From Actinomadura sp. J1-007 (GTDB lineage Bacteria > Actinomycetota > Actinomycetes > Streptosporangiales > Streptosporangiaceae): a stretch of DNA of 64,000 bases. A model generated the notes under the pieces. That model was not told the origin of the DNA. It was given only the letters and a program-made list of their open reading frames with translations, and searched no databases. The translations under genes and the position numbers were made by a program. The stretch is from NCBI RefSeq assembly GCF_009793335.1, contig NZ_WING01000001.1, positions 5,456,001 to 5,520,000 of the forward strand. The letters run 5' to 3'. Below are positions 34,356 through 43,361 of the stretch, one piece after another (the first letter of the stretch is position 1; each line of letters starts with the position of its first letter).

Positions 34356-35093
34356 TCAGCGTTCGACGAGCGTGAGCGAGTAGGAGTAGCGGTCGGCCCG
34401 GTAGACGTGGCAGCCGTACTCGACCGCGCCCCCCTTGTCGTCGAAGGCGGTACGGGTCATCGTCAGCACCGGGACGCCGCGCCGCTCGTCCAGCCGCCGC
34501 GCCTCGGCCGACGTGGCGGCGCGCGCGCCGATCGACTGGTTGGCGACGCGCAGGTTGACGCCGCTCCCGCGCAGCAGCTCGTACAGGCCGTGCCGGGTGA
34601 GGTCGTCCACGCCGAGGTCGATGAGGTCGCGCGGTAGGTAGTTGGTGAGCAGGGCCAGCGGCTCGTCGCCCGTGTAGCGCGTGCGCCGGATCCGCGTCAC
34701 CTCCGTGCCGGGGGGAACGCCGAGCTCCTTGGCGACCAGGTCGTCCGCCGGGGCCGGTCCGAGTTCGAGCACCTCGGTGCGCGGGTCCTTGCCCGCCGCC
34801 GCCAGGTCGTCGTGGAGGCTGGTGAGCTCGATCGGGCGGCGGATCTCCGACAGGACGACCTGGGTGCCGACGCCGCGCTTGCGGACCAGCAGCCCGCGGT
34901 CGACGAGGTGCTGGATCGCCTGCCGCACGGTGGGGCGGGACAGGCCGCAGCGCTCGGCGAGCTCCAGCTCGTTCTCCAGGCGGGTGCCCGGCGCCAGCTC
35001 GCCGGCCTGGACCGCCGCCTCCAACTGCCGGGCGAGCTGGTAGTACAGCGGGACCGGGCTGCTGCGGTCCATGATCACGCGAGGTCGGTACAC
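34356..35093 (-). CDS. GntR/HutC-family regulator, probable inositol regulator
   Basis: 245 residues from GTG 35093 after GGGAG. The GntR winged helix is at residues 12-75 (PLYYQLARQLEAAVQAGELA, then LAERCGLSRPTVRQAIQHLV and LLVRKRGVGTQVV). A UTRA ligand domain of the HutC subfamily follows (VTRIRRTRYTGDEPLALLTN, ... GCHVYRADRYSYSLTLVER). It diverges from the iolE-led operon, as IolR-type GntR regulators do in other actinobacteria, so an inositol intermediate is the likely effector. Confidence 0.88.
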   Translation of the reverse strand: MYRPRVIMDRSSPVPLYYQLARQLEAAVQAGELAPGTRLENELELAERCGLSRPTVRQAIQHLVDRGLLVRKRGVGTQVVLSEIRRPIELTSLHDDLAAAGKDPRTEVLELGPAPADDLVAKELGVPPGTEVTRIRRTRYTGDEPLALLTNYLPRDLIDLGVDDLTRHGLYELLRGSGVNLRVANQSIGARAATSAEARRLDERRGVPVLTMTRTAFDDKGGAVEYGCHVYRADRYSYSLTLVER

Positions 35094-35165
35094 CGTGCTC
35101 CCTTCGAGGCCGTCCCCTCGATGATAACCGGCGCTTGGCTGGACTTCCTTACCTCATAATGTCCT

Positions 35166-35204
35166 AACAAAGTATTGACATGCCCGCGCGCCCTTCAGCA
35201 GACT
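35166..35204 (+). promoter_or_regulatory. Promoter of the iolE-mmsA operon
   Basis: AACAAAGTATTGAC (35166-35179) supplies -35 TTGACA; CAGACT, 18 bp on, is a weak -10. ATGTC (35160-35164 region) and GACAT flank the block as an imperfect dyad that could bind the divergent GntR regulator. The block matches the iolG promoter at 22179-22192 in 13 of 14 bases. Confidence 0.55.
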
Positions 35205-35255
35205 CGGCGGGGCCGGCCGGCGCCGGTGTCGCCTTTTCGCGGAGATGGAGGATCG

Positions 35256-36191
35256 ATGATCACTGACCGCGTCGCGGGAGCCCCGATCTCGTGGGGGGTG
35301 TGCGAGGTGCCCGGCTGGGGGCACCAGCTCGGGCCGTCCCGGGTCCTGGCGGAGATGCGCGGCCTCGGGCTGGCGGCCACCGAGTCCGGGCCGGACGGCT
35401 TCCTCCCCCCGGGCGCGGTCGAGCGCGCCGCGCTGCTCGCCGCGCACGGCCTGCGGCCGGTCGGCGGGTTCGCGCCGGTCGTCCTGCACGATCCCGGCCG
35501 CGATCCGGAGCCGGCGGTGCGCAAGGCGCTGGCCGGGCTCGTTCCGGACGGGTTTGACATGGAACGCTCCAATTCGTCCGCGTCCCCCACTGTGTCTCCG
35601 TCTTCGTCCCCGTCCGCCCCGGTGCTGGTGCTGGCCGCCGTGCACGGCCTGGACGGCTACGACCGCCGTCCCGACCTGGACGCGGCCGGCTGGACGGCGC
35701 TGCTCGCCAACCTCGACCGGATCGCCGCCCTCGCGGCGGACGCCGGCGCGCGGGCGGTGCTGCACCCGCACGCCGGCACGATGGTGGAACGGTCCGACGA
35801 GGTCCGGCGGGTGCTCGACGGGTCCGGCGTGCCGCTCTGCCTGGACACCGGGCACCTGCTCATCGGCGGCACCGACCCCGCCGAGCTGGCCGCGCGCGCC
35901 CCCGGACGGATCGCGCACGTGCACCTCAAGGACGTCGACGCCGGACTCGCGGAAGACGTGCGGAACGGCTGCACGTCCTACACCGACGCCGTCCGCAAGG
36001 GCGTCTACCGGCCGCTCGGCGAGGGCGACGTGGACGTCACGGCGATCATCGGCTCGCTGGAGGGCTCCGGCTACGGCGGCTGGTACGTGCTGGAGCAGGA
36101 CACCGTCCTCGACCGCGAGCCCGAACCCGGCGCGGGCCCGGTCGCCGACGTGCGCGCCTGCCTGGAGTACCTGTCCGGGATCGCCTCGTGA
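35256..36191 (+). CDS. iolE: IolE-like 2-keto-myo-inositol dehydratase (TIM barrel)
   Basis: 311 residues from ATG 35256 with GGAGATGGAGG upstream. It belongs to the AP-endonuclease-2/sugar isomerase TIM-barrel fold. The N-terminus AGAPISWGVCEVPGWGHQLG is the actinobacterial IolE signature. Metal-ligand strands include AVLHPHAGTMVE, LCLDTGHLLIGG and RIAHVHLKDVD, with the last Glu in YVLEQDT. It would dehydrate 2-keto-myo-inositol. Residues about 104-122 are a Ser/Pro-rich insertion (SNSSASPTVSPSSSPSAP) not expected in the barrel. Its TGA overlaps the GTG of iolC. Confidence 0.87.
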   Translation: MITDRVAGAPISWGVCEVPGWGHQLGPSRVLAEMRGLGLAATESGPDGFLPPGAVERAALLAAHGLRPVGGFAPVVLHDPGRDPEPAVRKALAGLVPDGFDMERSNSSASPTVSPSSSPSAPVLVLAAVHGLDGYDRRPDLDAAGWTALLANLDRIAALAADAGARAVLHPHAGTMVERSDEVRRVLDGSGVPLCLDTGHLLIGGTDPAELAARAPGRIAHVHLKDVDAGLAEDVRNGCTSYTDAVRKGVYRPLGEGDVDVTAIIGSLEGSGYGGWYVLEQDTVLDREPEPGAGPVADVRACLEYLSGIAS

Positions 36192-37203
36192 CGCGGGGGC
36201 CCGCCCCCCTCCCCGCCTCCGCGCCCGGAGCCGCGCCGGGGCCCGCCTCCGGTCCGTTCCCTCTGGAGGTGCTGACGATGGGCCGGGTGGGGGTCGACCT
36301 CTACCCGTTGCAGTCGGGCGTCGGGCTGGACCGGGTCGAGACGTTCGGCCGCTTCCTCGGCGGCAGCGCCACCAACGTCGCGGTGGCGGCGGCCCGGTAC
36401 GGGCGGCGGGCCGCGGTGATCACGCGGACCGGGGCCGACCCGTTCGGGCGGTTCGTCCGGAGGGCGCTCGCGGAGTACGGGGTGGACGCCGGGTTCGTCG
36501 CGGACGTCCCGGGCCTCCCGACGCCGGTCGCGTTCTGCGAGCTGTTCCCGCCGGACGACTTCCCCCTCTACTTCTACCGCTACCCCAAGGCGCCCGATCT
36601 GGAGATCAGGTCCGGTGAGCTGGACCGTGCCGCGATCGAGACGGCCGGGTGCTGTGGGCGACCGTCACCGGGCTGTGCGCCGAGCCGTCGCGGACGGCGA
36701 CGCTGGACGCCCTGCGCTGGCGGCCGCGCGGCTCCCTCACCGTCCTGGACCTGGACTACCGGCCGATGTTCTGGGAGTCGGAGCGGGCCGCGCGCCACTG
36801 GACGGGCGAGGCGCTCCGGCACGCCACGGTCGCCGTCGGGAACCTCGCCGAGTGCGAGGTCGCGGTGGGCGAGCGGGAGCCCGTGCGGGCCGCCCGCGCG
36901 CTCGTCGACCGCGGCGTCCGCCTCGCCGTCGTCAAGCGCGGCCCGGACGGCGTGCTCGCGTACGACGCGGCCGGCGCGATGGTCGAGGCCGCGCCGGTTC
37001 CGGTCGAGGTCGTCAACGGGCTCGGCGCGGGCGACGCGTTCGGCGGGGCGCTCTGCCACGGCCTGCTGGCCGGATGGGAGCCCGCCCGCGCGATCGGCTT
37101 CGCCAACGCCGCCGGGGCGGTCGTCGCCTCCCGCCTCGCCTGCGCCGCGGCCATGCCCGCGCACGGCGAGGTCGCGGCGCTGATGCGGAAGGAGTCGGCA
37201 TGA
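36188..37203 (+). CDS. iolC: 5-dehydro-2-deoxygluconokinase IolC (one apparent frameshift)
   Basis: A PfkB/ribokinase-fold protein. After a Pro/Ala-rich start at GTG 36188 it reads LEVLTMGRVGVDLYPLQSGV, FGRFLGGSATNVAVAAARYG and CELFPPDDFPLYFYRYPKAP, all typical of IolC. The frame breaks at GGG 36647-36649 and resumes as LWATVTGLCAEPSRTATLDA. It goes on to the ATP/anion-hole motif VVNGLGAGDAFGGALCHGLL with the catalytic Asp. One added G restores about 338 residues. It phosphorylates 5-dehydro-2-deoxygluconate in the Iol pathway. Confidence 0.87.
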
Positions 37204-37264
37204 GGCCGCGGCGTCCGGGACGCCCCGCGGGCGCCGTGCCGACCGACAGGAGGGTGGTGCCGCA

Positions 37265-38209
37265 GTGAGCGTGGACGCACAGGACACCGGAGACGGCCGG
37301 GCGGGCCCGCCGGGCGCGCCGCCCGCCCCGTACGCGCCGTCCGGCCGGGCGGCGGAGCTGGCCGCGACGCGGGCGACCAGCCCGGAGGCCGTCGCCGAGA
37401 CCGCCGGGCGGCGGGTCAGGCGGCCGTCCCTGCTCGGCGCGTCCGGGCGGCTGATGCTCGTCGCCGCCGACCATCCGGCGCGCGGCGCGCTCGGCGCGGG
37501 CGGCGACCCGCTCGCGATGGCCGACCGCGGCGAGCTGCTCGACCGGCTGTGCCGGGCGCTGGAGCGGCCGGGCGTGGACGGCGTGCTCGGCACCCCCGAC
37601 GTGATCGAGGACCTGCTGCTGCTCGGCGTGCTGGACGGCAAGGTCGTGATCGGCTCGATGAACCGCGGCGGCCTGCTCGGCGCGTCGTTCGAGATCGACG
37701 ACCGGTTCACCGCCTACGACGCGGAGGCGATCGCGGCGGCCCGGCTGGACGGCGGCAAGGTGCTGCTGCGCGTCGATCCCGCCGACCCGGCCACCCCGGC
37801 GGCCCTGGAGGGCTGCGCGCGGGCGGTGTCGGGGCTCGCCGCGCGCGGGCTGATGGCGATGGTCGAGCCGTTCATCTCCCGCCGCGAGGACGGCCGGCTC
37901 CGCAACGACCTCAGCCCGGAGGCGATGATCCGGGCGATCGCGATCGCGTCCGGGCTCGGCACCACCTCGGCGCGCACCTGGCTGAAGGTGCCCGTCGTCG
38001 CCGACATGGAGCGCGTCATGGCCGCCTCGACGCTGCCCGCGCTGCTGCTCGGCGGCGAGGTCGCCGACGACCCGCGCGCCGCGCGCGACGGCTGGCGGCG
38101 CGCGCTCCGGCTGCCGACCGTGCGCGGCCTGGTCGTCGGGCGCTCTCTCCTCTACCCGGCGGACGGCGACGTCGCCGCCGCCGTGGACGCCGCGGTGGAG
38201 GTGCTGTGA
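37265..38209 (+). CDS. Cgl0158-type TIM-barrel protein, probable DKGP aldolase
   Basis: 314 residues from GTG 37265, nine bases after AGGAGG. The protein matches the actinobacterial Cgl0158 family found in inositol clusters: LLGASGRLMLVAADHPARGA, GVDGVLGTPDVIEDLLLLGV, VVIGSMNRGGLLGASFEIDD, GKVLLRVDPADP, SARTWLKVPVVADMERVMAA and VRGLVVGRSLLYPADGDV. It is a class I aldolase-like barrel with a candidate Schiff-base Lys (WLKVPVV). As no IolJ is present, it probably cleaves 6-phospho-5-dehydro-2-deoxygluconate to DHAP and malonate semialdehyde. Function is inferred from context. Confidence 0.85.
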   Translation: MSVDAQDTGDGRAGPPGAPPAPYAPSGRAAELAATRATSPEAVAETAGRRVRRPSLLGASGRLMLVAADHPARGALGAGGDPLAMADRGELLDRLCRALERPGVDGVLGTPDVIEDLLLLGVLDGKVVIGSMNRGGLLGASFEIDDRFTAYDAEAIAAARLDGGKVLLRVDPADPATPAALEGCARAVSGLAARGLMAMVEPFISRREDGRLRNDLSPEAMIRAIAIASGLGTTSARTWLKVPVVADMERVMAASTLPALLLGGEVADDPRAARDGWRRALRLPTVRGLVVGRSLLYPADGDVAAAVDAAVEVL

Positions 38210-39059
38210 GCCCGCCCCCTACCTGCCCGCCGGAAGCGCGGCGGCCCCGCCGTACGCGGTGGAGATCATGCCGGACGGCGCGGACTGGAAGCACTGCGGC
38301 CTGCGCGTCCTGGAGCTGCGCGACGGGGCGGGGCACGTGTTCGCGACCGGCGCGTTCGAGATGATCGTCCTTCCGTTGGCCGGGTCGTGCACCGTCGAAT
38401 GCGACGGCGAGCGGTTCGAGCTGGCGGGCCGCCGCGACGTGTTCAGCCGGGTGACCGACTTCGCGTACGTCCCGCGTGACGCGCGGGTCGTGATCCGGGG
38501 GAGCGGACGGTTCGCGCTGGCCGCAGCCCGCTGCGAGCGCCGGCTCCCGCCCCGCTACGGCCCCGCCGAGGACGTCCCCGTGGAACTGCGCGGCGCGGGA
38601 CCGGCGAGCCGCCAGGTCAACAACTTCGGCACGCCGGACGGGTTCCCGTTCGCCGAGAGGCTGATCGCGTGCGAGGTGCTGACGCCCGGCGGCTGCTGGT
38701 CGTCGTACCCGCCGCACAAGCACGACGAGGAACGGCCCGGCGAGAGCGTCCTGGAGGAGATCTACTACTTCGAGGTCGCGGGCGAGTCCGGGATGGCCTA
38801 CCAGCGCGTGTACGGCGGCCCCGACCTGCTCGCCGAGGTGCGGACCGGCGACGCCGTCCTCGTGCCGAGCGGCTGGCACGGGCCGTCGATGGCCGTGCCG
38901 GGGCACGACCTCTACTACCTCAACGTGATGGCCGGGCCGTCGCCCGAGCGCGCCTGGCGCGTCCGCGACGACCCCGCGCACGCGTGGATCCGCGACACCT
39001 GGACGGACCTGCCGGCGGACCCCCGGCTGCCGCTGACCTCACCGGAAGGGCGATCATGA
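38206..39059 (+). CDS. iolB: 5-deoxy-glucuronate isomerase IolB (one apparent frameshift near start)
   Basis: The open frame from GTG 38259 encodes a bicupin IolB: LRVLELRDGAGHVFATGAFE, CDGERFELAGRRDVFSRVTD, then SYPPHKHDEERPGESVLEEI, YYFEVAGESGMAYQRVYGGP and PSGWHGPSMAVPGHDLYYLN. The His/Glu ligands of the metal site are in PPHKHDE and GWHGP. Conserved N-terminal residues YLPAGSAAAPPYAV lie just upstream without a start codon. Adding one C to CCCCC at 38215-38219 joins them to GTG 38206, which overlaps the previous TGA like other junctions here. It converts 5-deoxyglucuronate to 5-dehydro-2-deoxygluconate. Confidence 0.87.
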
Positions 39060-40972
39060 GACTGACCGTCGGCCAGGCGCTGGTGCGCTTCCTGGCGGCG
39101 CAGTGGAGCGAGCGCGACGGGACGCCGCGCCGCTTCTTCCCCGCCTGCCTCGGCATCTTCGGGCACGGCAACGTGGCGGGGGTCGGGCAGGCGCTGCTGG
39201 AGCACTCCGCCGAGCTGCCGTACCGGATGGCCCGCAACGAGCAGGCGATGGTGCACGCCGCCGCCGGCTACGCGCGGATGAGCGACCGGCTCGCCACGCT
39301 GGCCTGCACGGCGTCCATCGGGCCCGGCGCGACCAACATGGTCACCGGCGCGGCGCTGGCCACGATCAACCGGCTGCCGGTGCTGCTGCTGCCCGGGGAC
39401 GTGTTCGCCGGACGCGTCGCCAACCCCGTGCTCCAGGAGCTGGAGGACGCGCGGTCCCACGACGTGTCGGTGAACGACTGCTTCAAGCCGGTCTCCAAGT
39501 ACTGGGACCGCGTCAACCGTCCCGAGCAGCTGCCGAGCGCGCTGCTGGCCGCGATGCGCGTGCTCACCGACCCGGCGGAGACGGGCGCGGTCACGCTCTG
39601 CCTCCCGCAGGACGTGCAGGCCGAGGCGTACGACTGGCCCGAGGAGCTGTTCGCGCGCCGCGTGTGGAGGGTCGCCCGTCCCGTTCCGGAGCCGGCCGCC
39701 GTGGACGAGGCGTGCGCGATCCTGCGGGCCGCCGAACGCCCGCTGGTCATCGCGGGCGGCGGCGTCGTCTACTCCGGCGCGGCCGAGGACCTGCGCGCCT
39801 TCGCCGAACGCACCGGCCTGCCCGTCGCGGAGACGCAGGCGGGCAAGGGCTCGCTGCCCTGGGACCATCCGTGCTCGGTCGGCGCGGTCGGCGCGACCGG
39901 GACGTCCGCCGCGAACGCCCTCGCCCGCGACGCCGACGTGGTCGTCGGCGTCGGCACCCGCTACAGCGACTTCACCACCGCGTCCCGCACGCTGTTCCAG
40001 CATCCGGACGTCACGTTCGTCAACGTCAACGTCGCCCGCGTGGACGGGCTCAAGCTCGGCGGCCTCGCCGTCGCCGCCGACGCGCGCGAGGCGATCCGCG
40101 CCCTGGACGCGGCGCTCGCGGGCCAGGGCGCGGCGTTCGCGAGCCAGGGCGCGGCGCTCGCGGACGGGGGCGCGGCGACGGGCGGGTGGACGGTCCCGGA
40201 CGGGCACCGCGAGAGGGCCCGCGACCTGGCGCGGCGCTGGAACGCCGACGTGGCGAGGTCCGTGGCGCGCGACCACGGCGTCCCGCCCGCCCAGGCGCAG
40301 ATCATCGGGATCGTCAACGAGGAGTCCGGCCCACGGGACGTGGTGGTGTGCGCGGCGGGCTCGATGCCCGGCGACCTGCACCGGCTCTGGCGGGCCCGGG
40401 ACCCGAAGGGCTATCACGTCGAGTACGGCTACTCCTGCATGGGGTACGAGATCGCGGGCGGCCTCGGCGCCAAGATGGCCGATCCGTCGCGCGAGGTGTT
40501 CGTGCTGGTCGGCGACGGCTCGTACCTGATGATGGCGCAGGAGCTGACGACCGCCGTCGCCGAGGGCGTCAAGCTCGTCGTCGTCCTCGTGCAGAACCAC
40601 GGGTACGCGTCGATCGGCGACCTGTCCGAGAGCGTCGGCGCGGACCGGTTCGGCACCCGGCACCGGGTCCGTACGGCCACCGGCCTCGACGGCGACCCCC
40701 TCCCCGTCGATCTGGCGGCCAACGCGGCGAGCCTCGGCGCGGACGTGCTCCGCGCGGACGGGGCGGACGGGTTCCGCGCGGCGCTGCGCGAGGCGATCGC
40801 GTCGCCCCGGACGACCGTCGTCCACGTCGAGACCGACCCGCTCGCCCCCGCCGCACCGGACGGCGGCGCCTGGTGGGACGTGCCCGTCGCCGAGGTGTCG
40901 GGACGCGCCGACACGCGGCGCGCCCGCGCCCGCTACGAGAAGGAACGCGAGGCCCAGCGGCGGCACTGGTGA
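39056..40972 (+). CDS. iolD: 3D-(3,5/4)-trihydroxycyclohexane-1,2-dione hydrolase IolD
   Basis: 638 residues from ATG 39056 (ATGA overlap with iolB). It is a ThDP-dependent enzyme of the acetolactate synthase fold: RMARNEQAMVHAAAGYARMS with the catalytic Glu, ACTASIGPGATNMVTGAALA, the central domain RPLVIAGGGVVYSGAAEDLR, and the ThDP/Mg motif VFVLVGDGSYLMMAQELTTA with VLVQNHGYASIGDL. It opens the ring of the diketo-inositol intermediate. Residues about 353-373 are three heptads encoded by a 21-bp tandem repeat, lengthening the linker between central and C-terminal domains. Confidence 0.95.
   Translation: MRLTVGQALVRFLAAQWSERDGTPRRFFPACLGIFGHGNVAGVGQALLEHSAELPYRMARNEQAMVHAAAGYARMSDRLATLACTASIGPGATNMVTGAALATINRLPVLLLPGDVFAGRVANPVLQELEDARSHDVSVNDCFKPVSKYWDRVNRPEQLPSALLAAMRVLTDPAETGAVTLCLPQDVQAEAYDWPEELFARRVWRVARPVPEPAAVDEACAILRAAERPLVIAGGGVVYSGAAEDLRAFAERTGLPVAETQAGKGSLPWDHPCSVGAVGATGTSAANALARDADVVVGVGTRYSDFTTASRTLFQHPDVTFVNVNVARVDGLKLGGLAVAADAREAIRALDAALAGQGAAFASQGAALADGGAATGGWTVPDGHRERARDLARRWNADVARSVARDHGVPPAQAQIIGIVNEESGPRDVVVCAAGSMPGDLHRLWRARDPKGYHVEYGYSCMGYEIAGGLGAKMADPSREVFVLVGDGSYLMMAQELTTAVAEGVKLVVVLVQNHGYASIGDLSESVGADRFGTRHRVRTATGLDGDPLPVDLAANAASLGADVLRADGADGFRAALREAIASPRTTVVHVETDPLAPAAPDGGAWWDVPVAEVSGRADTRRARARYEKEREAQRRHW
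40112..40174 (+). repeat. Three 21-bp tandem repeats inside iolD
   Basis: Codons for ALAGQGA, AFASQGA and ALADGGA stand in tandem, each 21 bp and imperfect. They lie at the domain linker of IolD and stay in frame, so they alter linker length only. Confidence 0.75.
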
Positions 40973-41004
40973 CGACGGCCCCCGCACACCCCAGAGGAGG
41001 ACAC

Positions 41005-42504
41005 ATGTCTCTGATCCAGCACCGCATCGACGGCTTCCGCACCGGCGGGAGCGCCACCCTCACCGTTCGCGATCCGGCCACCGAGAAGGCCGTCGGGGAG
41101 GTCGCGCTCGCCGGCGAGGAGGAGGTGGGCGCGGCCGTCGCCGCCGCCGCGCGGGCGTTCGACGCCTGGCAGGACGTCTCGCAGGCCCGCCGGGCGCGGA
41201 TCATGTTCGCGTTCCGCGACCTGCTCGAACGGCACGAGGACGAGCTGGCCCGGCTGGTGACCGCCGAGCACGGCAAGGTCCTGGACGACGCCAGGGGCGA
41301 GATCGTCCGCGGCCGCGAGGCCGTCGAGTTCGCGTGCGGCATCCCGCAGCAGCTCAAGGGCGAGTACTCCGACCAGGTCTCCGCGGGCGTGGACGCGTAC
41401 TCGTTCCGGCAGCCGCTCGGCGTGTGCGCGGGCGTCGTCCCGTTCAACTTCCCGGTCATGGTGCCGCTGTGGATGCACCCGATCGCGATCGCCTGCGGCA
41501 ACGCGTTCGTGCTCAAGCCGAGCGAGCGCGTCCCCTCGGCGTCCAACCTGATCGCCGACCTGTACGCCGAGGCGGGCCTGCCGGACGGCGTCTTCAACGT
41601 CGTGCACGGCGACCGGCGCGCGGTGGACGCCCTGATCACGCACCCGGACGTCGCCGCGGTGTCGTTCGTCGGTTCCACGCCGGTCGCCCGGCACGTGCAC
41701 GCGGCGGCGACCCGCGCGGGCAAGCGGGTGCAGGCCCTCGGCGGCGCCAAGAACCACGCGGTGGTGCTGCCCGACGCCGACCTGGACCTGGCCGCCGCCC
41801 AGATCACGGCGGCCGCCTACGGGTCGGCCGGGCAGCGCTGCATGGCGGTCTCCGTCGCGGTCGCCGTGGGCGAGGCCGCGGACCCGCTCGTCGAACGGCT
41901 CGCGTCCCGCGCCCGCGCGCTCCGCGTCGGCCCCGGCGCCGACCCGGGCAGCGAGATGGGCCCGCTGATCGGCGACGACGCCCGGACCCGCGTCGTCGCG
42001 CACGTCGACGCCGCCGAGGCGGCCGGGGCCGAGGTCGTCGTGGACGGCCGGGGGCTGCCGGGTCCCGGCTTCTACGTCGGCCCCTGCCTGCTCGACGGGG
42101 TGTCCACCGCGATGGCCGCGTACCGGGAGGAGATCTTCGGCCCCGTCCTGATCGTGCTGCGCGCCGACTCGTTGGACGAGGCCGTCGCGCTGGTCAACGC
42201 CAACCCGTACGGCAACGGCACCGCGATCTTCACCTCCTCCGGCGAGGCGGCGCGGCACTTCCAGCGCCGGGTGCACGTCGGCATGATCGGCGTCAACGTG
42301 CCGATCCCCGCGCCGATGGCGTTCTACTCCTTCGGCGGCTGGAAGGCGTCGCTGTTCGGCGACGCCCACGTCCACGGGCCCGAGGGCGTGCGGTTCTACA
42401 CGCGGGCCAAGGCGATCACCACGCGCTGGCCGCGGTCGCCGGCCGGGTCCGCCCCGGCCGCCGCGCCGTCCGCCGGTGAGCTGGCGTTCCCGACCGCCAC
42501 ATGA
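41005..42504 (+). CDS. mmsA: (Methyl)malonate semialdehyde dehydrogenase MmsA/IolA
   Basis: 499 residues from ATG 41005 with AGGAGG five bases before it. It is a CoA-acylating aldehyde dehydrogenase: PLGVCAGVVPFNFPVMVPLW, VLKPSERVPSASNLIADLYA, the NAD helix SFVGSTPVARHVHA, VQALGGAKNHAVVLPDADLD and the catalytic Cys in GSAGQRCMAVSVAV. ITTRWP near the end is also usual. The C-terminus carries an extra Ala/Pro tail. It oxidises malonate semialdehyde to acetyl-CoA as the last Iol step and ends the operon. Confidence 0.95.
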   Translation: MSLIQHRIDGFRTGGSATLTVRDPATEKAVGEVALAGEEEVGAAVAAAARAFDAWQDVSQARRARIMFAFRDLLERHEDELARLVTAEHGKVLDDARGEIVRGREAVEFACGIPQQLKGEYSDQVSAGVDAYSFRQPLGVCAGVVPFNFPVMVPLWMHPIAIACGNAFVLKPSERVPSASNLIADLYAEAGLPDGVFNVVHGDRRAVDALITHPDVAAVSFVGSTPVARHVHAAATRAGKRVQALGGAKNHAVVLPDADLDLAAAQITAAAYGSAGQRCMAVSVAVAVGEAADPLVERLASRARALRVGPGADPGSEMGPLIGDDARTRVVAHVDAAEAAGAEVVVDGRGLPGPGFYVGPCLLDGVSTAMAAYREEIFGPVLIVLRADSLDEAVALVNANPYGNGTAIFTSSGEAARHFQRRVHVGMIGVNVPIPAPMAFYSFGGWKASLFGDAHVHGPEGVRFYTRAKAITTRWPRSPAGSAPAAAPSAGELAFPTAT

Positions 42505-42551
42505 CCGGCGGGGCCGCGAGCCGCACCGGGCCGGACGGGAGGTCGAGCTAG

Positions 42552-43325
42552 GTGGTGGAGCTGTCCCCTGGCCAGGGCTGGACGCAGCTCGGCGAGCTGC
42601 TGCTGGCTCTGGTGCTGTCCGCCGCGATCGGTCTGGAGCGCGGGCTGCGCAACAAGAGCGCGGGCCTGCGCACGCACACGCTGGTGGGGGTCGGTGCGGC
42701 GTTGTTCATGCTGGTCAGCAAGTACGGCTTCGACAACGTTCCGGGGCAGAACGTGGCGTTCGATCCGTCGCGGGTGGCGGCGCAGATCGTGTCGGGGATC
42801 GGGTTCATCGGCGGCGGGTTGATCTTCGTTCGGCGGGACGCGGTGCGCGGTCTGACCACGGCGGCGGTGGTGTGGGTGACGGCGGCCGTGGGCATGGCGG
42901 CGGGCGGCGGCCTGCCGGTGCTCGCGGTCGCGGTGACCGCGGGCCACTTCCTGGTCGTGTACGGGCTGAGCGCGCTGACCAGGCGCCTGCCGCTGGCGCG
43001 GTTCCAGCCGACCGGGGCGGCGCGCGTACGGCTGGCCTACCGGGACGGGCGTGGCGCGCTGCGCCGCGTCCTGGTCGAGTGCACGCGGCGCGGCTTCGTC
43101 GTCATGGAGGCCGACGTCGAGCACGAGCGCCCGCTCGGCGGCGCGGAGTACGGCCCGGCGGCCCGCCGCGAGCGCGCCGGACCGCCGGACCGCCGCGACC
43201 CGTACGGCTCGGTCGTGACGCTCGTGCTCGAAGGGGCGGGCTCGGTGCCGGACCTGACCGCCGTCCTCGGCGAGCTGCCCGGCATCACCGCCGTCACGAT
43301 CGGCTCCGACCGGGACGACGAATGA
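42552..43325 (+). CDS. MgtC/SapB-family membrane protein
   Basis: 257 residues from GTG 42552. The N-terminal domain has four to five TM helices with the family motifs LSAAIGLERGLRNKSAGLRT, VGVGAALFMLV and VSGIGFIGGGLIFVRRDAV, followed by GLTTAAVVWVTAAVGMAAGG. The C-terminus is an ACT-like soluble domain with an Arg/Pro-rich insertion. MgtC proteins affect Mg2+ and phosphate homeostasis and inhibit F-ATPase in pathogens. Its place behind a phosphate-releasing inositol operon may be meaningful, though linkage is only positional. Confidence 0.92.
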   Translation: MVELSPGQGWTQLGELLLALVLSAAIGLERGLRNKSAGLRTHTLVGVGAALFMLVSKYGFDNVPGQNVAFDPSRVAAQIVSGIGFIGGGLIFVRRDAVRGLTTAAVVWVTAAVGMAAGGGLPVLAVAVTAGHFLVVYGLSALTRRLPLARFQPTGAARVRLAYRDGRGALRRVLVECTRRGFVVMEADVEHERPLGGAEYGPAARRERAGPPDRRDPYGSVVTLVLEGAGSVPDLTAVLGELPGITAVTIGSDRDDE

Positions 43326-43361
43326 CGCGGCGTCCGGCGGCGGTCCCGCGCCCGGGGGCGG

